NCBI RefSeq assembly: GCF_036324505.1
Contig: NC_086362.1
Location: 13,784,453 to 13,848,452 of the forward strand
Direction of reading: 5' to 3'
DNA: 64,000 bases
Source: Eleginops maclovinus
Lineage: Eukaryota > Chordata > Actinopteri > Perciformes > Eleginopidae
Below are positions 1-14,709 of this stretch, one piece after another. Position 1 is the first letter of the stretch. Every line of letters starts with the position of its first letter. Both the position numbers and the translations under genes were made by a program. The notes beneath the pieces were generated by a model that did not search any database, was not told the origin of the DNA, and was given only the letters and a program-made list of their open reading frames with translations.

Positions 1-1380
1 GTGAAGGAACATGCAGAGAAAAAGAAGGAGGAGGAGACTAATAGACTTGATGTTGGTATCTTACACACTACAGCAGTCATTGTCGTTCCCTGGGGCGTTG
101 CTCCTAAAGAAGATGAGAAAATGGCAAAAAGCTGGAAGTCAGTGAGCATTTATCTCGAGGTGGTGTTGGTAGCGGTTAAGGATAATTGACTTGGCTTGAT
201 TCCACAGCTACTAACAACGGTGACTATAAAGCTAAACTTTAGTCCGTACTCTTAATTTAAGCTGCAATGCTTAACGTATCTTACTTGGTTCATAAAAACA
301 AGATTGTTAATCTAAACGTTTTATTTGGGAAGTTCTTTAAAAAGAAATCTAGTAACATCCCCACGTTAACATTCCCAGAATAACTTTAAACTTAAAAAAC
401 AGTTATTGACAAAGACTCAACTTCAATGACTTGAGAACTGGCATGAGACTTGACTTCAGTCTAAGCTTGAGACTTGTTAAAATGCCCCTTAAGCTGAGCT
501 GCAGCTGGACAGAGGCATGTTAGGGGAGAAGAGTGAGACCATTTTAAAGGAGAATATGTTTCAGGGGAATGCCTATAATGAAATGTTCTTCCTGCAATCA
601 TTTTATTTTCCTGACCTCTCAGCAGTGCCGTTAAAGTTAGCGATGTTCTAGAAGCAAAAAGAGTGTCTCAGTTTACCTCGACACAGACGATCCTGATGAT
701 CGCGGCTGTCCCTCCTGCTGTGCAGCAGTTTTGTACACTGTCAAATATCACATCTGATGCATAAATCTCAACCTCCTTTTCTATAAAACACAAGGATCCT
801 GAACATGTGTATCTAATCAAGTGGGCTTGACATTAATAAGGACTGACAGACTGTATGCAGTCAGAATAACTTCCCAGAATGCCTCAGTCTACACATATGG
901 CAGGCTGCTAACCTACCATCTGCCTCTGTTTACAGAATGGAACGGCTCACATATTCTACCTCTTAAAGGACTTAAGTGATGTTTGGGGTAGACTAAGGTT
1001 GGACTTGCTGCAGACAAGTTCTCAAGGATACTGCATCAAGGACACTTTCTTAAAGTCTACATCTTTAGAAAGGATGACGGTATAGCACTACCTATTTTCC
1101 CTGCACACGCATTAGACATTGAGGAAAACCTGCAACATAATCACAGGCCTTATGGTTTAAAATCAAGGCGAGTGCCATGTTCTTGGTATGATTTGAATAT
1201 CGAATATTAAAACACAGTTGTAACGTACTTTCCCTTCTGTCCTTCATCAATTTATGGAATTTGATTAATTTGAATGGAATGGTTCAGTTGCTATCATCTG
1301 ACCTATTGTATGACAGCATTGAGCTTCAGAGATAACCCAGTGAGTGGACTCCAGTGAAGAGACTGTTGGTCATACTACTT
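1..1380. other. no recognisable feature
   Basis: Non-repetitive AT-rich sequence. A 62-codon open frame touches the left edge (1-189), but I see no family resemblance or splice context that supports it. Confidence 0.5.
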
Positions 1381-1830
1381 TACATTACATTACATTTGGC
1401 TGACGCTTATATCCAAAGCGACTTATAATAAGTGCACTAAACATAAAGAATCAAACTCTGAACAACAAGGAAAGTTCAGATATATTTACTTCAAGCAAGT
1501 CCTGCCGTTGAATGTGCTTTTTTTTTGCAAAAATGTAATTGCCAAGATGCAATCGAAACAGATGCGTTTTCATTTTACAACGGAAGATCTGCAGAGTCTC
1601 TGCTGTCCTGATGTCAATGGGGAGCTCGTTCCACCAATCAGGAGCCAGGATAGCAAACAGGCGTGTTTGTGAGGGGTACCTGGGTCCCACTCGCAGAGAT
1701 GGGGTTGCATGCCGAGCGAAGTGCACGTGATGGATTGTATGGTTTAACCAAGGCCCGGGTCGATCCCCACACTGCTCAGTAGGCCAGTACCAGGGTCTGG
1801 AAGCAGTTTCCTGCAGCCAATGGCATACTA
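1381..1830. mobile_element. dispersed teleost repeat with LINE-like minus-strand peptide
   Basis: It begins with tggctgacgcttatatccaa and agcgacttataataagtgca, a motif repeated throughout fish genomes. It continues with tcctgatgtcaatggggagc and tcgttccaccaatcagg. On the minus strand this reads WNELPIDIRTAETLQIFRCK followed by MKTHLF, like the C-terminal tails of fish LINE polymerases. It is a remnant and not a gene. Confidence 0.6.
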
Positions 1831-3032
1831 CCTTATGGTTGCAGGGGTCATGTGACGTGAAGCAGTGTGGATTATCTGGAATGGAAGCGTGTTTGTTTGT
1901 GAGACAGGCAACAAACGTCAAAAATGCTTCTAAATCACTACCAGTGGGGATTGGCTGCTTTCAGCTGAATCTAGACACTCATGAATGGAGAATTGTTACC
2001 CAGCAGCCCCCTGTGCTGTAGAGCTACATTTCATGATTCAACCGCTCACGCATAATCAGCCTCTGACCGTGCTGTCGGATGTGTTTGACCTCAGCCTCCC
2101 TACAGTTTCAGGCATGTTGTAGTAAGTCTGAGGTCAAACAGAAGGACCCCCCCAATGACCCCTGCATCAAAAGACTTTTATTTTCTGCCTTGGACCTCTG
2201 CAGCAGCTCGCCCCCCACTGGCTTCCTGATTGAAGACTGACCTTTCTGTGAGCTGAGGGGTTGGCTGGGGATTCAGGAGATTTTTCATTGTGCTGGAGAA
2301 CTGGGTGGAAACCATTAAAGGCATATAAATGGACCTTCTGTTTTCATAATTCCCCCAGCAACTTGTATATATTTTTAACCAACACTACTGCTCCTATTCA
2401 CAGTGTTGAGAACAGAAACTTCAGGCATCTGTCTGAAGCTTTTCTACCTAAATTGCTTTTTGCCAACATGTGTTTACGAGTGTGTACTTGTGTGCCTACG
2501 TTTGTTCTCTTTACCCACCAAACAAGCCGCCATGTTCAAAGGCCTTGTGTTGATGGCCCGGGCTGAGAGCTCAGGTGCAGAGATAAACAAAAAGCGCTGT
2601 GTTTGTGTTCTTCTCACTGAATGTGCCTCTGAATTTGAATTGCAATGGAAGGTATGGTGTATTCCTGCGGTAAAATAAGGGGGCAGCTGTTATATTTGGT
2701 TTGGATTCATTCTTTATTAATCACCAAAGGCATGAAAATAGAGAATTAAAAATTGCTTTTTGGACAGAAACTACATTTTCATTTACAAATATTGTGAAAT
2801 TGCCAATGTTTAACATTAAACATATAATGTGTTGCAATATGGTTAACTTGTTCTGTTTTGAATAATAATGATTAGAAAAATCTGGAAACACTGGCTTCCT
2901 CCCCCCTGATCTCGTGTCTTTAATGATCAGATCAATTATTTTATGTATTATCAATGTTTCTTTCTAATATATTTTTCGCCCTTCAATTTATTTTGTTTGT
3001 AGTGATGGTATATATATATATATATATATATA
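1831..3032. other. no recognisable feature
   Basis: Unique-looking sequence with a (TA)n tract at 3007-3034 into which the Tc1-like element inserted. Short open frames lack any support. Confidence 0.5.
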
Positions 3033-4269
3033 TACTGCCCGGCCAAACAAAAGGTCACACACTCTAATATTTGTTGGACCTCCTTTAGCTTTGATTACGG
3101 CACACATTCGCTGAGGCATCGTTTCCACAAGCTTCTGCAACGTCACAACATTTATTTCTGTCTTGCATTCATTTTTCGCCAAGATCTTGTATTGATGACG
3201 GGAGATTCAGACCACTGCGCAAAGTCTTCTCCAGCACATCCCAAAGATTCTCAATCGGGTTCAGGTCTGGACTCTGTGGGGGCCAATCCATGTGTGAAAT
3301 GATGTCTCATGCTCCCTGAACCACTCTTTCACAATTTGAGCCCGATGGATCCTGGCATTGTCATCTTGGAACATGCCCGTGCCATCAGGGAAGAACAAAT
3401 CCATTGGTGGAATAACCTGGTCCTTCAGTATGTTCAGGGAGTCAGCTGACCTCATTCTTTGGGCACGTTGCTGAACCTAGACCAGACCAACTGCAGCAAC
3501 CCCAGATCATAGCTCTGCCCCCTACAGGCTTGTACAGTAGGCACTAGGCATGATGGGTGCATCACTTCAGCCGCCTCTCTTCTTACCCTGATGCGCCCAT
3601 CACTCTGGAACACGGTAAATCTGGACTCATCAGAACACATGACCTTCTTCCATTGCTCCAGAGTCCAATCTTTATGATCCCTAGCAAATTGAAGCTGTTT
3701 TTTCTGATTAGCCTCACTGACAAGTGCTTTTCTTACGGCTACACAGCTGTTTAGTCCCAATCCCTTGAGTTCCCTTCACATTGTGTGTGTGTAAATGCTC
3801 TTACTTTCACTATTAAACATATCCGTGAGTTCTACTGTCGTTTTTTCTACCATTTGATTTCACCAAACGTTTAAGTGATCGCCGATCACGATCATTCAAG
3901 ATTTTTTTCCGACCACATTCCTTCCTGGAAGGTGATGTTCCCCACTGTCCTTCCAGTTTTTAATAATGTGTTGGACAGTTCTTAACCTGATTTTAGTAGT
4001 TTCAGCAATCTCCTTAGAGGTTTTCTCTGCTTGATGCATGCCAATAATTAGACCCTTCTGAAACAGATCAACATCTTTTCCACGACCACAGGATATGTCT
4101 TTCAACATGACTGTTTAACAAATGAGAAGCGACTCACTGCATCAGTTAGGGTTCAATAACTTGTTGCCAGCTGAAACATAATCACCCATGCAGTAATTAT
4201 CCAATGGGAGGCTCTTACCTATTTGCTTATTTAAATCCAGGTGGTGACCTTTTTTTTGGCCGGGCAGTG
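3033..4269 (-). mobile_element. decayed Tc1/mariner-like transposon
   Basis: The ends are inverted: the left end reads tactgcccggccaaacaaaa and the right end, on the other strand, begins cactgcccggccaaaaaaaa. TA dinucleotides flank both ends, as expected for Tc1/mariner insertion. The left end sits in a (TA)n tract. Between the ends is a broken transposase on the minus strand, annotated separately. Confidence 0.85.
3240..4108 (-). pseudogene. Tc1-like transposase, frameshifted
   Basis: Minus-strand reading gives three pieces in different frames. 4108-3896 holds the N-terminal helix-turn-helix part (KTSKEIAETTKIRLRTVQHI). 3760-3452 holds the first catalytic aspartate in MCSDESRF. 3455-3261 holds the second in [12 protein letters not shown]. 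The last catalytic motif, [11 protein letters not shown], follows near 3280-3240 but in a shifted frame. The enzyme would have cut and pasted the element by the DDE mechanism. The frame breaks show it is dead. The sequence around it shows no host gene using it. Confidence 0.8.
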
Positions 4270-4746
4270 TATAGTTATATATATAACTCAAAAGTGAGTC
4301 TTGAGAGGTCCTGTAACATGTTTGTGATTTATCCAGAAGTTGTTGCAGTTGTAATGGCGATGTAATTAAATGTATTATGTTATTAAATTGTAGTAGGGTA
4401 GTTGAGTGAACTCAGCTCTTTAGTTTTTTCACTGCGTGTTACTGCTCCTTTTTCAGCCAAGTCTTAATTATCCTTAATCTTAAGATTAGTGCGTCAGTCT
4501 CACTCTCACATCCATTCGACTGTTTTATCATCCTGCCCTCTCTGCACTTTCCCTTTCCCTCTGCCCCCTCCCCTGGCAGTCCATCTGTGTGTTTGAGGCA
4601 AGAAGCCATGAAGCCTTAATGACAGTCGCCCACAGTGGTTGGGCTAATCCAGTTAGCTCAGTTTTGTAGCGGGCCCTTTTACTGTGCCTCACCCCCAACA
4701 TCAGCTTTTGTTCCTGCTAATCCCATTGGCACGGCCTCGCCACATG

Positions 4747-8165
<3,419 letters not shown>

Positions 8166-8416
8166 ATGTTCCTGAGCATCACCTTAGCATCACTTAAATT
8201 CTGTTGCTTTTTACAATTTACTGACTGACCAAAGAAAGGTCGGCTAAAACAACAACATGAGGACACGCCGCTGCTTCAGCTGTGCCGCTACCTGCTGGCG
8301 GAGACTCATTACTGCAGGGTCTCTAAAGACGCACACTTTGGGAATGGTATCCCAGTATTAGGGTGATCACTGAAATGATTACAGAGAGAGGGGCTTCATC
8401 AGATTTTAAAATGGAT

Positions 8417-8582
<166 letters not shown>

Positions 8583-8821
8583 GGAAATTATTTTTTACAG
8601 TAGCATTTTTTTTCTGGCATTCAAATATTTAAAATGTGAAAAAAAGATAAAGAATGAAATATAATCATTTTATTAACATAATAAAATAAAAACATACACT
8701 GAATGTTTATATCCATATCTACAGTAGAAAGGACGTGAACCACAACTCAAGAGACAAAATGTATTTGTAATGAATTGGGTCCGATGAAAAGAGCTGTGTG
8801 CAGTATCATAGTCTACAGATA

Positions 8822-10426
8822 CAGTGGGGCAAAAAAGTATTTAGTCAGCCACCAATTGTGCAAGTTCTCCCATTTAAAAAGATGAGAGAGGCCTGTAATT
8901 TTTATCATAGGTATACCTCAACTATGAGAGACAGAATGAGAAAAAAAAATCCAGGAAATCACATTGTAGGATTTTTAAAGAATTTATTTTCAAATGATTG
9001 TGGAAAATAAGTATTTGGTCAATAACAAAAGTTCATCTCAATACTTTGTTATATACCCTTTGTTGGCAATGATAGAGGTCAAACGTTTTCTGTAAGTCTT
9101 CACAAGGTTTTCACACACTGTTGCTGGTATTTTGGCCCATTCCTCAATGCAGATCTCCTCTAAAGCAGTGATGTTTTGGGGCTGTCGCTGGGCAACACGG
9201 ACTTTCTACTCCCTCCAAAGATTTTCTATGGGGTTGAGATCTGGAGACTGGCTAGGCCACTCCAGGACCTTGAAATGCTTCTTACGAAGCCACTCCTTCG
9301 TTGCCCTGGCGGTGTGTTTGGGATCATTGTCATGCTGAAAGACCCAGCCACGCTTCATCTTCAGTGCCCTTGCTGATGGAAGGAGGTTTTCACTCAAAAT
9401 CTCACGATACATGGCCCCATTCATTCTTTCCTTTACACGGATGAGTTGTCCTGGTCCCTTTGCAGAAAAACAGCCCCAAAGCATGATGTTTCCACCCCCA
9501 TGCTTCACAGTAGGTATGGTTTTCTTTGGATGCAACTCTGCATTCTTTCTCCTCCAAACACGACGAGTTGAGTTTTTACCAAAAAGTTCTATTTTGGTTT
9601 CATCTGACCATATGACATTCTCCCAATCCTCTTCTGGATCATCCAAATGCCATCTAGCAAACTTCAGACGGGCCTGGACATGTACTGGCTTAAGCAGGGG
9701 GACACGTCTGGAACTGCAGGATTGAAGTCCCTGGCGGCGTAGTGTGTTACTGATGGTAGCCTCTGTTACTTTGGTCCCAGCTCTCTGCAGGTCATTCACT
9801 AGGTCCCCCCGTGTGGTTCTGGGATTTTTGCTCACCGTTCTTGTGATAACTTTGACCCCACGGGGTGAGATCTTGCGTGGAGCCCCAGATCGAGGGAGAT
9901 TAGCAGTGGTCTTGTATGTCTTCCATTTTCTAATAATTGCTCCCACAGTTGATTTCTTCACACCAAGCTGCTTACCTATTGCAGATTCAGTTTTCCCAGC
10001 CTGGTGCAGGTCTACAATTTTGTCTCTGGTCTCCTTTGACAGCTCTTTGGTCTTGGCCATAGTGGAGTTTGGAGTATGACTGTTTGAGGTTGTGGACAGG
10101 TGTCTTTTATACTGATAACGAGTTCAAAAAGGTGCCATTAATACAGGTAACGAGTGGAGGACAGAGGAGCCTCTTAAAGAAGAAGTTACAGGTCTGTGAG
10201 AGCCAGAAATCTTGCTTGTTTGTAGCTGACCAAATACTTATTTTACTGAGGAATTTACCAATTAATTCATTAAAAATCCTACAATGTGATTTCCTGGATT
10301 TTCTTTTCTCATTCTGTCTCTCATAGTTGAAGTGTACCTATGATGAAAATTACAGGCCTCTCTCATCTTTTTAAATGGGAGAACTTGCACAATTGGTGGC
10401 TGACTAAATAATTTTTTGCCCCACTG
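8822..10426 (-). mobile_element. Tc1-like transposon (DD34E), nearly complete, 1605 bp
   Basis: Long inverted terminal repeats of roughly 200 bp begin cagtggggcaaaaaagtatt at the left and end with the matching ttttttgccccactg at the right. TA dinucleotides flank both ends (8820-8821 and 10427-10428). The length (1.6 kb) is typical of fish Tc1 elements. The repeats differ at a few bases, for example near the ends (agtatttagtc versus gactaaataatt), so the copy is not brand new. It carries a transposase with one premature stop. Confidence 0.92.
9038..10060 (-). pseudogene. Tc1-like transposase with a single in-frame stop
   Basis: On the minus strand the frame runs from [16 protein letters not shown] to a stop at 9038-9040, 340 codons, the usual length of fish Tc1 transposases. 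A single TAG at 9206-9208 (codon 285), just after PIENLWRE, interrupts it; the frame then continues and ends [12 protein letters not shown]. Residues 1-110 form the paired helix-turn-helix DNA-binding region. The catalytic triad is complete: D153 in WSDE, D244 in QHDNDPKH and E279 in NPIEN, spaced as in DD34E enzymes such as Sleeping Beauty. The truncated 284-residue form keeps all three acidic residues but lacks the last 55 residues, so activity is doubtful. Confidence 0.9.
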
Positions 10427-10984
10427 TATATGAAGGATGTAGGTTGTTTTTGGCAGTGGAATATAAAGGGCATAAAGCATAAAGAAAAAATGGTTCCAGG
10501 ACCATAATTCAAGGCAACAGGGTCAATGGAGTGTTGCATTATGGGTTGTTTTCATTCTTAATGTTGCAAGGCAAGTGTCATCAAGTCTTTTTCTGTTGTG
10601 TCAGTCAGCCAAGTCCAGGAGTTTCCCAGGTGCTGTGTGAGGCTGCAGCATCTCTGTCAGTAAATGAAACCTCTAACAAACAATCAACATGTTTGGCCAG
10701 AACCTCGGTCCCAGCATCAACAGATGATGCAATGCGCCTTTCTAAACCCCTTCAAATCCTCCGGGGCAGGACAGGTTTTTTGATTAACAGGCTGGATCAA
10801 CACTAATCTGTTCCTGAGATATGGAAGATAATTGAGTTTGTACACGCAGCTCTGACTGGGACTAAGATCGGCAGTAGACTGGAGTTGATTGACATGCTTT
10901 ACAGATATTTGTACTCTTTTGACAACACATGCTTAGTCAGGACCGTGTGGTGTCATTTTTTAACGCACTGGGTACTCCAAACTA

Positions 10985-11175
10985 TCCAGTTGGGCAGCAG
11001 TAGATCAGCCTGTAGGGACTTGGCTTTGTAGCTGTTAGCTCGACGGTTCAAGTCCTAGTCAGACCAATAAAAACCATGTCCTTCTGCGACCTTCTGTGAG
11101 GTATCCTTGAGCGAGGCATCGAACTCCCGACTACTCCCTTGCACTGGACAATTCATATTTATATTTGTACTGTAC
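10985..11175 (+). mobile_element. tRNA-related SINE fragment
   Basis: The segment resembles a common teleost SINE: an A-box-like stretch (cagtagatcagcctgtaggg) followed by a B-box-like ggttcaagtcc at about 11045-11055. The conserved body follows, with tccttgagcgaggcatcgaac and ctcccttgcactgg. It is diverged and has lost part of its 3' end. Confidence 0.65.
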
Positions 11176-11299
11176 CGTTTGTGAATCCAAAGTAGAGTGA
11201 GAAACAGAATACTCGGTTAGGTTTAGGAAAAGGTTAAACAGTAGGTTGTCAGGGAACACAAGTTGCAAAGGTAACTTGATAACATTACAACTCTCATGG

Positions 11300-12260
11300 G
11301 ATGAAAGTAAGGACCCAAACACAGTGAAAGAAGGGAAATAAAAGAGCTTTATTAAAGTAAAAGCTGTTTCTTAAAAACCAGAAAAAGAAAAGTAACAAAC
11401 AAAGTAACGAGGAACAAACCGGGAAGAGGTAGGAGACAACGGACAGATCAGGGGAATCCAAAAACATGCGGACCAGAGAGAGGGAACAACGACGACAACT
11501 CAACACGGAGCACAAGGGGAGACTGAGGTTGCTTAATGGTTCGTGTATCTCAGGAAGGTTACTGACGGAGTGAAGTGACCCGGAAGTCCCTCAGTGGCAG
11601 CCAAGATAAGAGTTGTTCTGATTATCTAGATGATAGGAAAGGAGCTCTGAAACTTCCTTTATAACCACCTTTAGCTTAGGAAACACTGAACCTTCCTTTA
11701 GGAAAGGAAAGGAGAAAGTGCTGTCCCAGAATGCCTTACAGCCACAACTTTTACCATGACACAACATTCGGTTCACGGAAACAACCGATCGTGACGGAGA
11801 AATGCGTTTCATGAAAGTTATGGTGCTTATTAATCCGTTTAAAACTTCACTGTCGTCCTTGTTCATAAAGCATAAACACCACCATCAGAGCACGGTGCAG
11901 AGTCTCTAGAGTCTTTCAGCAGTCCTGTACAGAGAACTGTAGCTCCCCACAGCAGACGCACATTTATAACATCGGCTGGTTCATCATAAACACGTGGGAT
12001 AGTGTAAGTGCAGTCTGATTCTCAAAGCACTGCAGACTCTTTTCCAAAGTCCTTTTAAATTCTCCTATCCACTATTCCTTAACCCTGTGACCTTTCACAA
12101 AGAGGCCAAGGGATAGAGCTGATTTGTGGACAGTTCAAACATACCCCAAATACACAGAAGGGTAATCCCAAGACAAGACACAGCTGGGGAGGGGAGAGAA
12201 ACACAGGGGTAAGATGTGAATACAATCAGACAGTAGGGAAACTACAGACTAGGGGGCGGG
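11300..12260. repeat. composite of diverged dispersed repeats
   Basis: The outer parts (11300-11525 and about 12150-12260) look like one AC-rich fish repeat: ggacccaaacacagtg and gagctttattaaagt at one end, then gacaagacacagctggggag at the other. A different repeat (about 11620-12100), with aggaaaggagctctgaaact and ataaccacctttagcttagg, lies between and may be nested. Exact borders are not clear. Confidence 0.35.
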
Positions 12261-12381
12261 GGGTATTTGCATTATATCAGTAAACATGGTCAAATGTAAA
12301 AAAACACCTGAACTTGTTTATGTGTGAGTGGCGACTTTCAGAATGCAGCTGGTGGTATTTCTACATTACTTGTGTGTGTTC

Positions 12382-12497
<116 letters not shown>

Positions 12498-12624
12498 AAT
12501 CTGGCTCGCCCACCCAGCATTGTCTCTCCATTGAATCATGTGATTCTAGGTCAGTAGAAAAGACTCCTCTATTTTAGTCCACATAATCCCCACTAAGAAT
12601 GCACACACCTCTCATTGTGCACGC

Positions 12625-12627
<3 letters not shown>

Positions 12628-12686
<59 letters not shown>
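12628..12686. repeat. (TG)n microsatellite
   Basis: Uninterrupted TG dinucleotides, about 59 bp. Confidence 0.97.
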
Positions 12687-12689
<3 letters not shown>

Positions 12690-13092
12690 TCGGTGGCAGT
12701 GTGTTAATACCTCCAGCACGTACCCACTAATCCACTCACAGTCCGAAAGATTGTCCTGTACTCTTCCTCCCTTTCCCCATCTTGCCTACACACACATTAC
12801 GCAGCAAACTCTTCCATCTTGGCGAGACACGTTGAGTCAGACCCTCACTGGATATATTTCCCCCCGGGGGTTCGTGGCTTCTTTGGGACCCATGAGCACA
12901 AGCATGGTGGTGGGAGCAACAGGCCAGGTAAGCTCTGATGCCACATGTCCCTACAGCTGCTCAGGGCTCTGCCATGTAGCGGTCAGGCTGTGAGACTGTT
13001 TGTCAGGACTGAATATGTGAGGCCAATATTTAAAACTGCTGAACGTGGTGTACAAGAAGTGTGATGATGATGCAGTGTTGTTATATTTGCAT

Positions 13093-13530
13093 TTAAGCAG
13101 TGAAGGAAGAAGTACTCAGATATTTCAGGAGCGTTATGTAAAAGTAGCAATGCTACACTTTAAAACCACTCTGTTACAAGAAAGATTCCTGCATTTAAAA
13201 GTACAAATGTTTCAACCTATACGAAAAAAAAACGTTGTTTTATCCCAGCTGGTACATGTAGAGCTCATTTGAATAACTGTATTATCTGCTGCTGGATAGC
13301 TGAACCTATAAATATATGTAGAAGTTTGTCAAATAAGCCTTTTATATTTTGTATTAGCTAACAATCATGTGCTAACTAAAAGCTGTCAAATAAACGTAGT
13401 GGAGTAAAAAGTACAATCTTGGCTTCTTATATGTAGTGGAGTAGAAGTATAAAGTAGCATGAACTGAGAAGACTCAGGTACCCAAAATTGTACTTGAGTA
13501 AATGTACTTTGTTCCTATCCACCACTGCAT
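13093..13530 (+). repeat. AAGTACTCAG-type dispersed repeat
   Basis: It starts gaagaagtactcagatattt, passes taaaagtagcaatgctacac, tgtagtggagtagaagtata and ttgtacttgagtaaatgtac, and ends tcctatccaccactgc. This is a complete but diverged copy of the element. Confidence 0.75.
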
Positions 13531-13646
13531 TTAAGTGTGAAAGAAACAGGTTAACATTTGGGTTTTCTTCCTTTAATATTTATATTATTAGGTGTGAAAG
13601 TGAATTACACATTGGTTTATGTAAACCAGACACACCTGTGATTATT

Positions 13647-13772
13647 TTTTAAAGATTTTTTTTGGGGGCTTTTTGCCTTTAATCGGATAGGACAGTGGAG
13701 AGTGACAGGAAAGTGGGAGAGAGAGTCGGGGTGGGATCCGGAATGGACCACGGGTCGGGAATCCAGTTGCGC
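13647..13772 (-). mobile_element. short SINE-like insertion with 16-bp target duplication
   Basis: About 126 bp are flanked by identical cacacctgtgattatt at 13631-13646 and 13773-13788. The insert starts with a T-rich run and gggggctttttgcctttaat, then gataggacagtggagagtga, which I recognise as a common short repeat of fish genomes. The T-rich left end suggests that the inserted RNA was in minus orientation. Confidence 0.75.
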
Positions 13773-14360
13773 CACACCTGTGATTATTGAGCAATAATTG
13801 ATGGCTTCTGTCCCTCAAAGCGTTTCACTGTCTGTACAGCAGTCCACGTTAAAGTCCGTCCCTGGGTTTGACTCTCCTGGTAGAAAGGTACAGTTCATCC
13901 CCAAGTGTCCCGCCTTCTAACAGAAGCTGTCAGTGAAGTGTGAGGACTTCTCTCTGGTTTCTCCCCTCTCACTCGTTGAGGAAAGCCACTCTACACTTCC
14001 TGGATTGTTAACCCCTAATCCCACCCCCCATACCCATGATTCCCCGCTCCCCCTTTCACACTGGATTAAAATCTCATTAGCCAGAACAAAGCTATCAGGC
14101 TAGTTAAGCAGTTTCTGCATCAGTGCAACTCATAAACCAGTGTGGCTGCACAGCAAATATTATCATCACGTCAGCAGTTTAAGTCCCTTTTTTGGTGTTG
14201 ATGTTATTTTATTGATATGTTATGGATTTAGAATTTATTTGATCCATTACTTTAAGCTCACTTTGGGTATTACTGTGCGATATGCTGGTGTATTTCAGCA
14301 TCCTTCTCTAGTGTATGAGGAACACACACATACATTCTCCTTTTACATACATATGATTTC

Positions 14361-14570
14361 ACTCTTACACACACATTCATACAGTCTCCTTTCACATACA
14401 TATATTTCTACTCAAATATATATACAATTTACTTTTCAACACATGCATGTATTTTCACTCTTACACACACATTCATACAGTCTCCTTTCACATTCATATA
14501 TTTCTACTCACATATATATACAATTTACTTTTCAACACATGCATGTATTTTCACTCTTACTTGCATATAT
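14361..14570 (+). repeat. 96-bp tandem repeat, 2.2 copies
   Basis: actcttacacacacattcat recurs at 14361 and 14457 and begins a third copy at 14553 (actcttac), a period of exactly 96 bp. Each unit holds cagtctcctttcaca and caatttacttttcaacacat. The last copy stops after 8 bases of match. Confidence 0.85.
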
Positions 14571-14694
14571 GTACACCTCCACATATACTGTTTTGAAAAG
14601 TAAATAAGGAGCTAGTGGAATGTTTGTTGGTTATTCTTGCATTGAAAAGGGTCACACAAGGCCAGAAGAGAATGCTGCATGAAATATTTGACCA

Positions 14695-14709
14695 ATGGCA
14701 GGCTACACC
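14695..14709 (+). repeat. left target-site duplication of the LINE
   Basis: atggcaggctacacc, identical to 16002-16016. The join before the LINE restores an uninterrupted ancestral sequence. Confidence 0.92.

Noticed and set aside
1451..1921. 156-codon minus-strand frame as a gene
   Set aside because: It overlaps a dispersed repeat and resembles only the tail of LINE polymerases.
11045..11055. Functional tRNA gene suggested by the B-box ggttcaagtcc
   Set aside because: The surrounding sequence does not fold into a full cloverleaf and matches a SINE body, so it is a retroposon head.
14679..14709. ATG upstream of the reverse transcriptase as its true start
   Set aside because: It lies in the target flank before the 15-bp duplication, so it is an accidental in-frame ATG.
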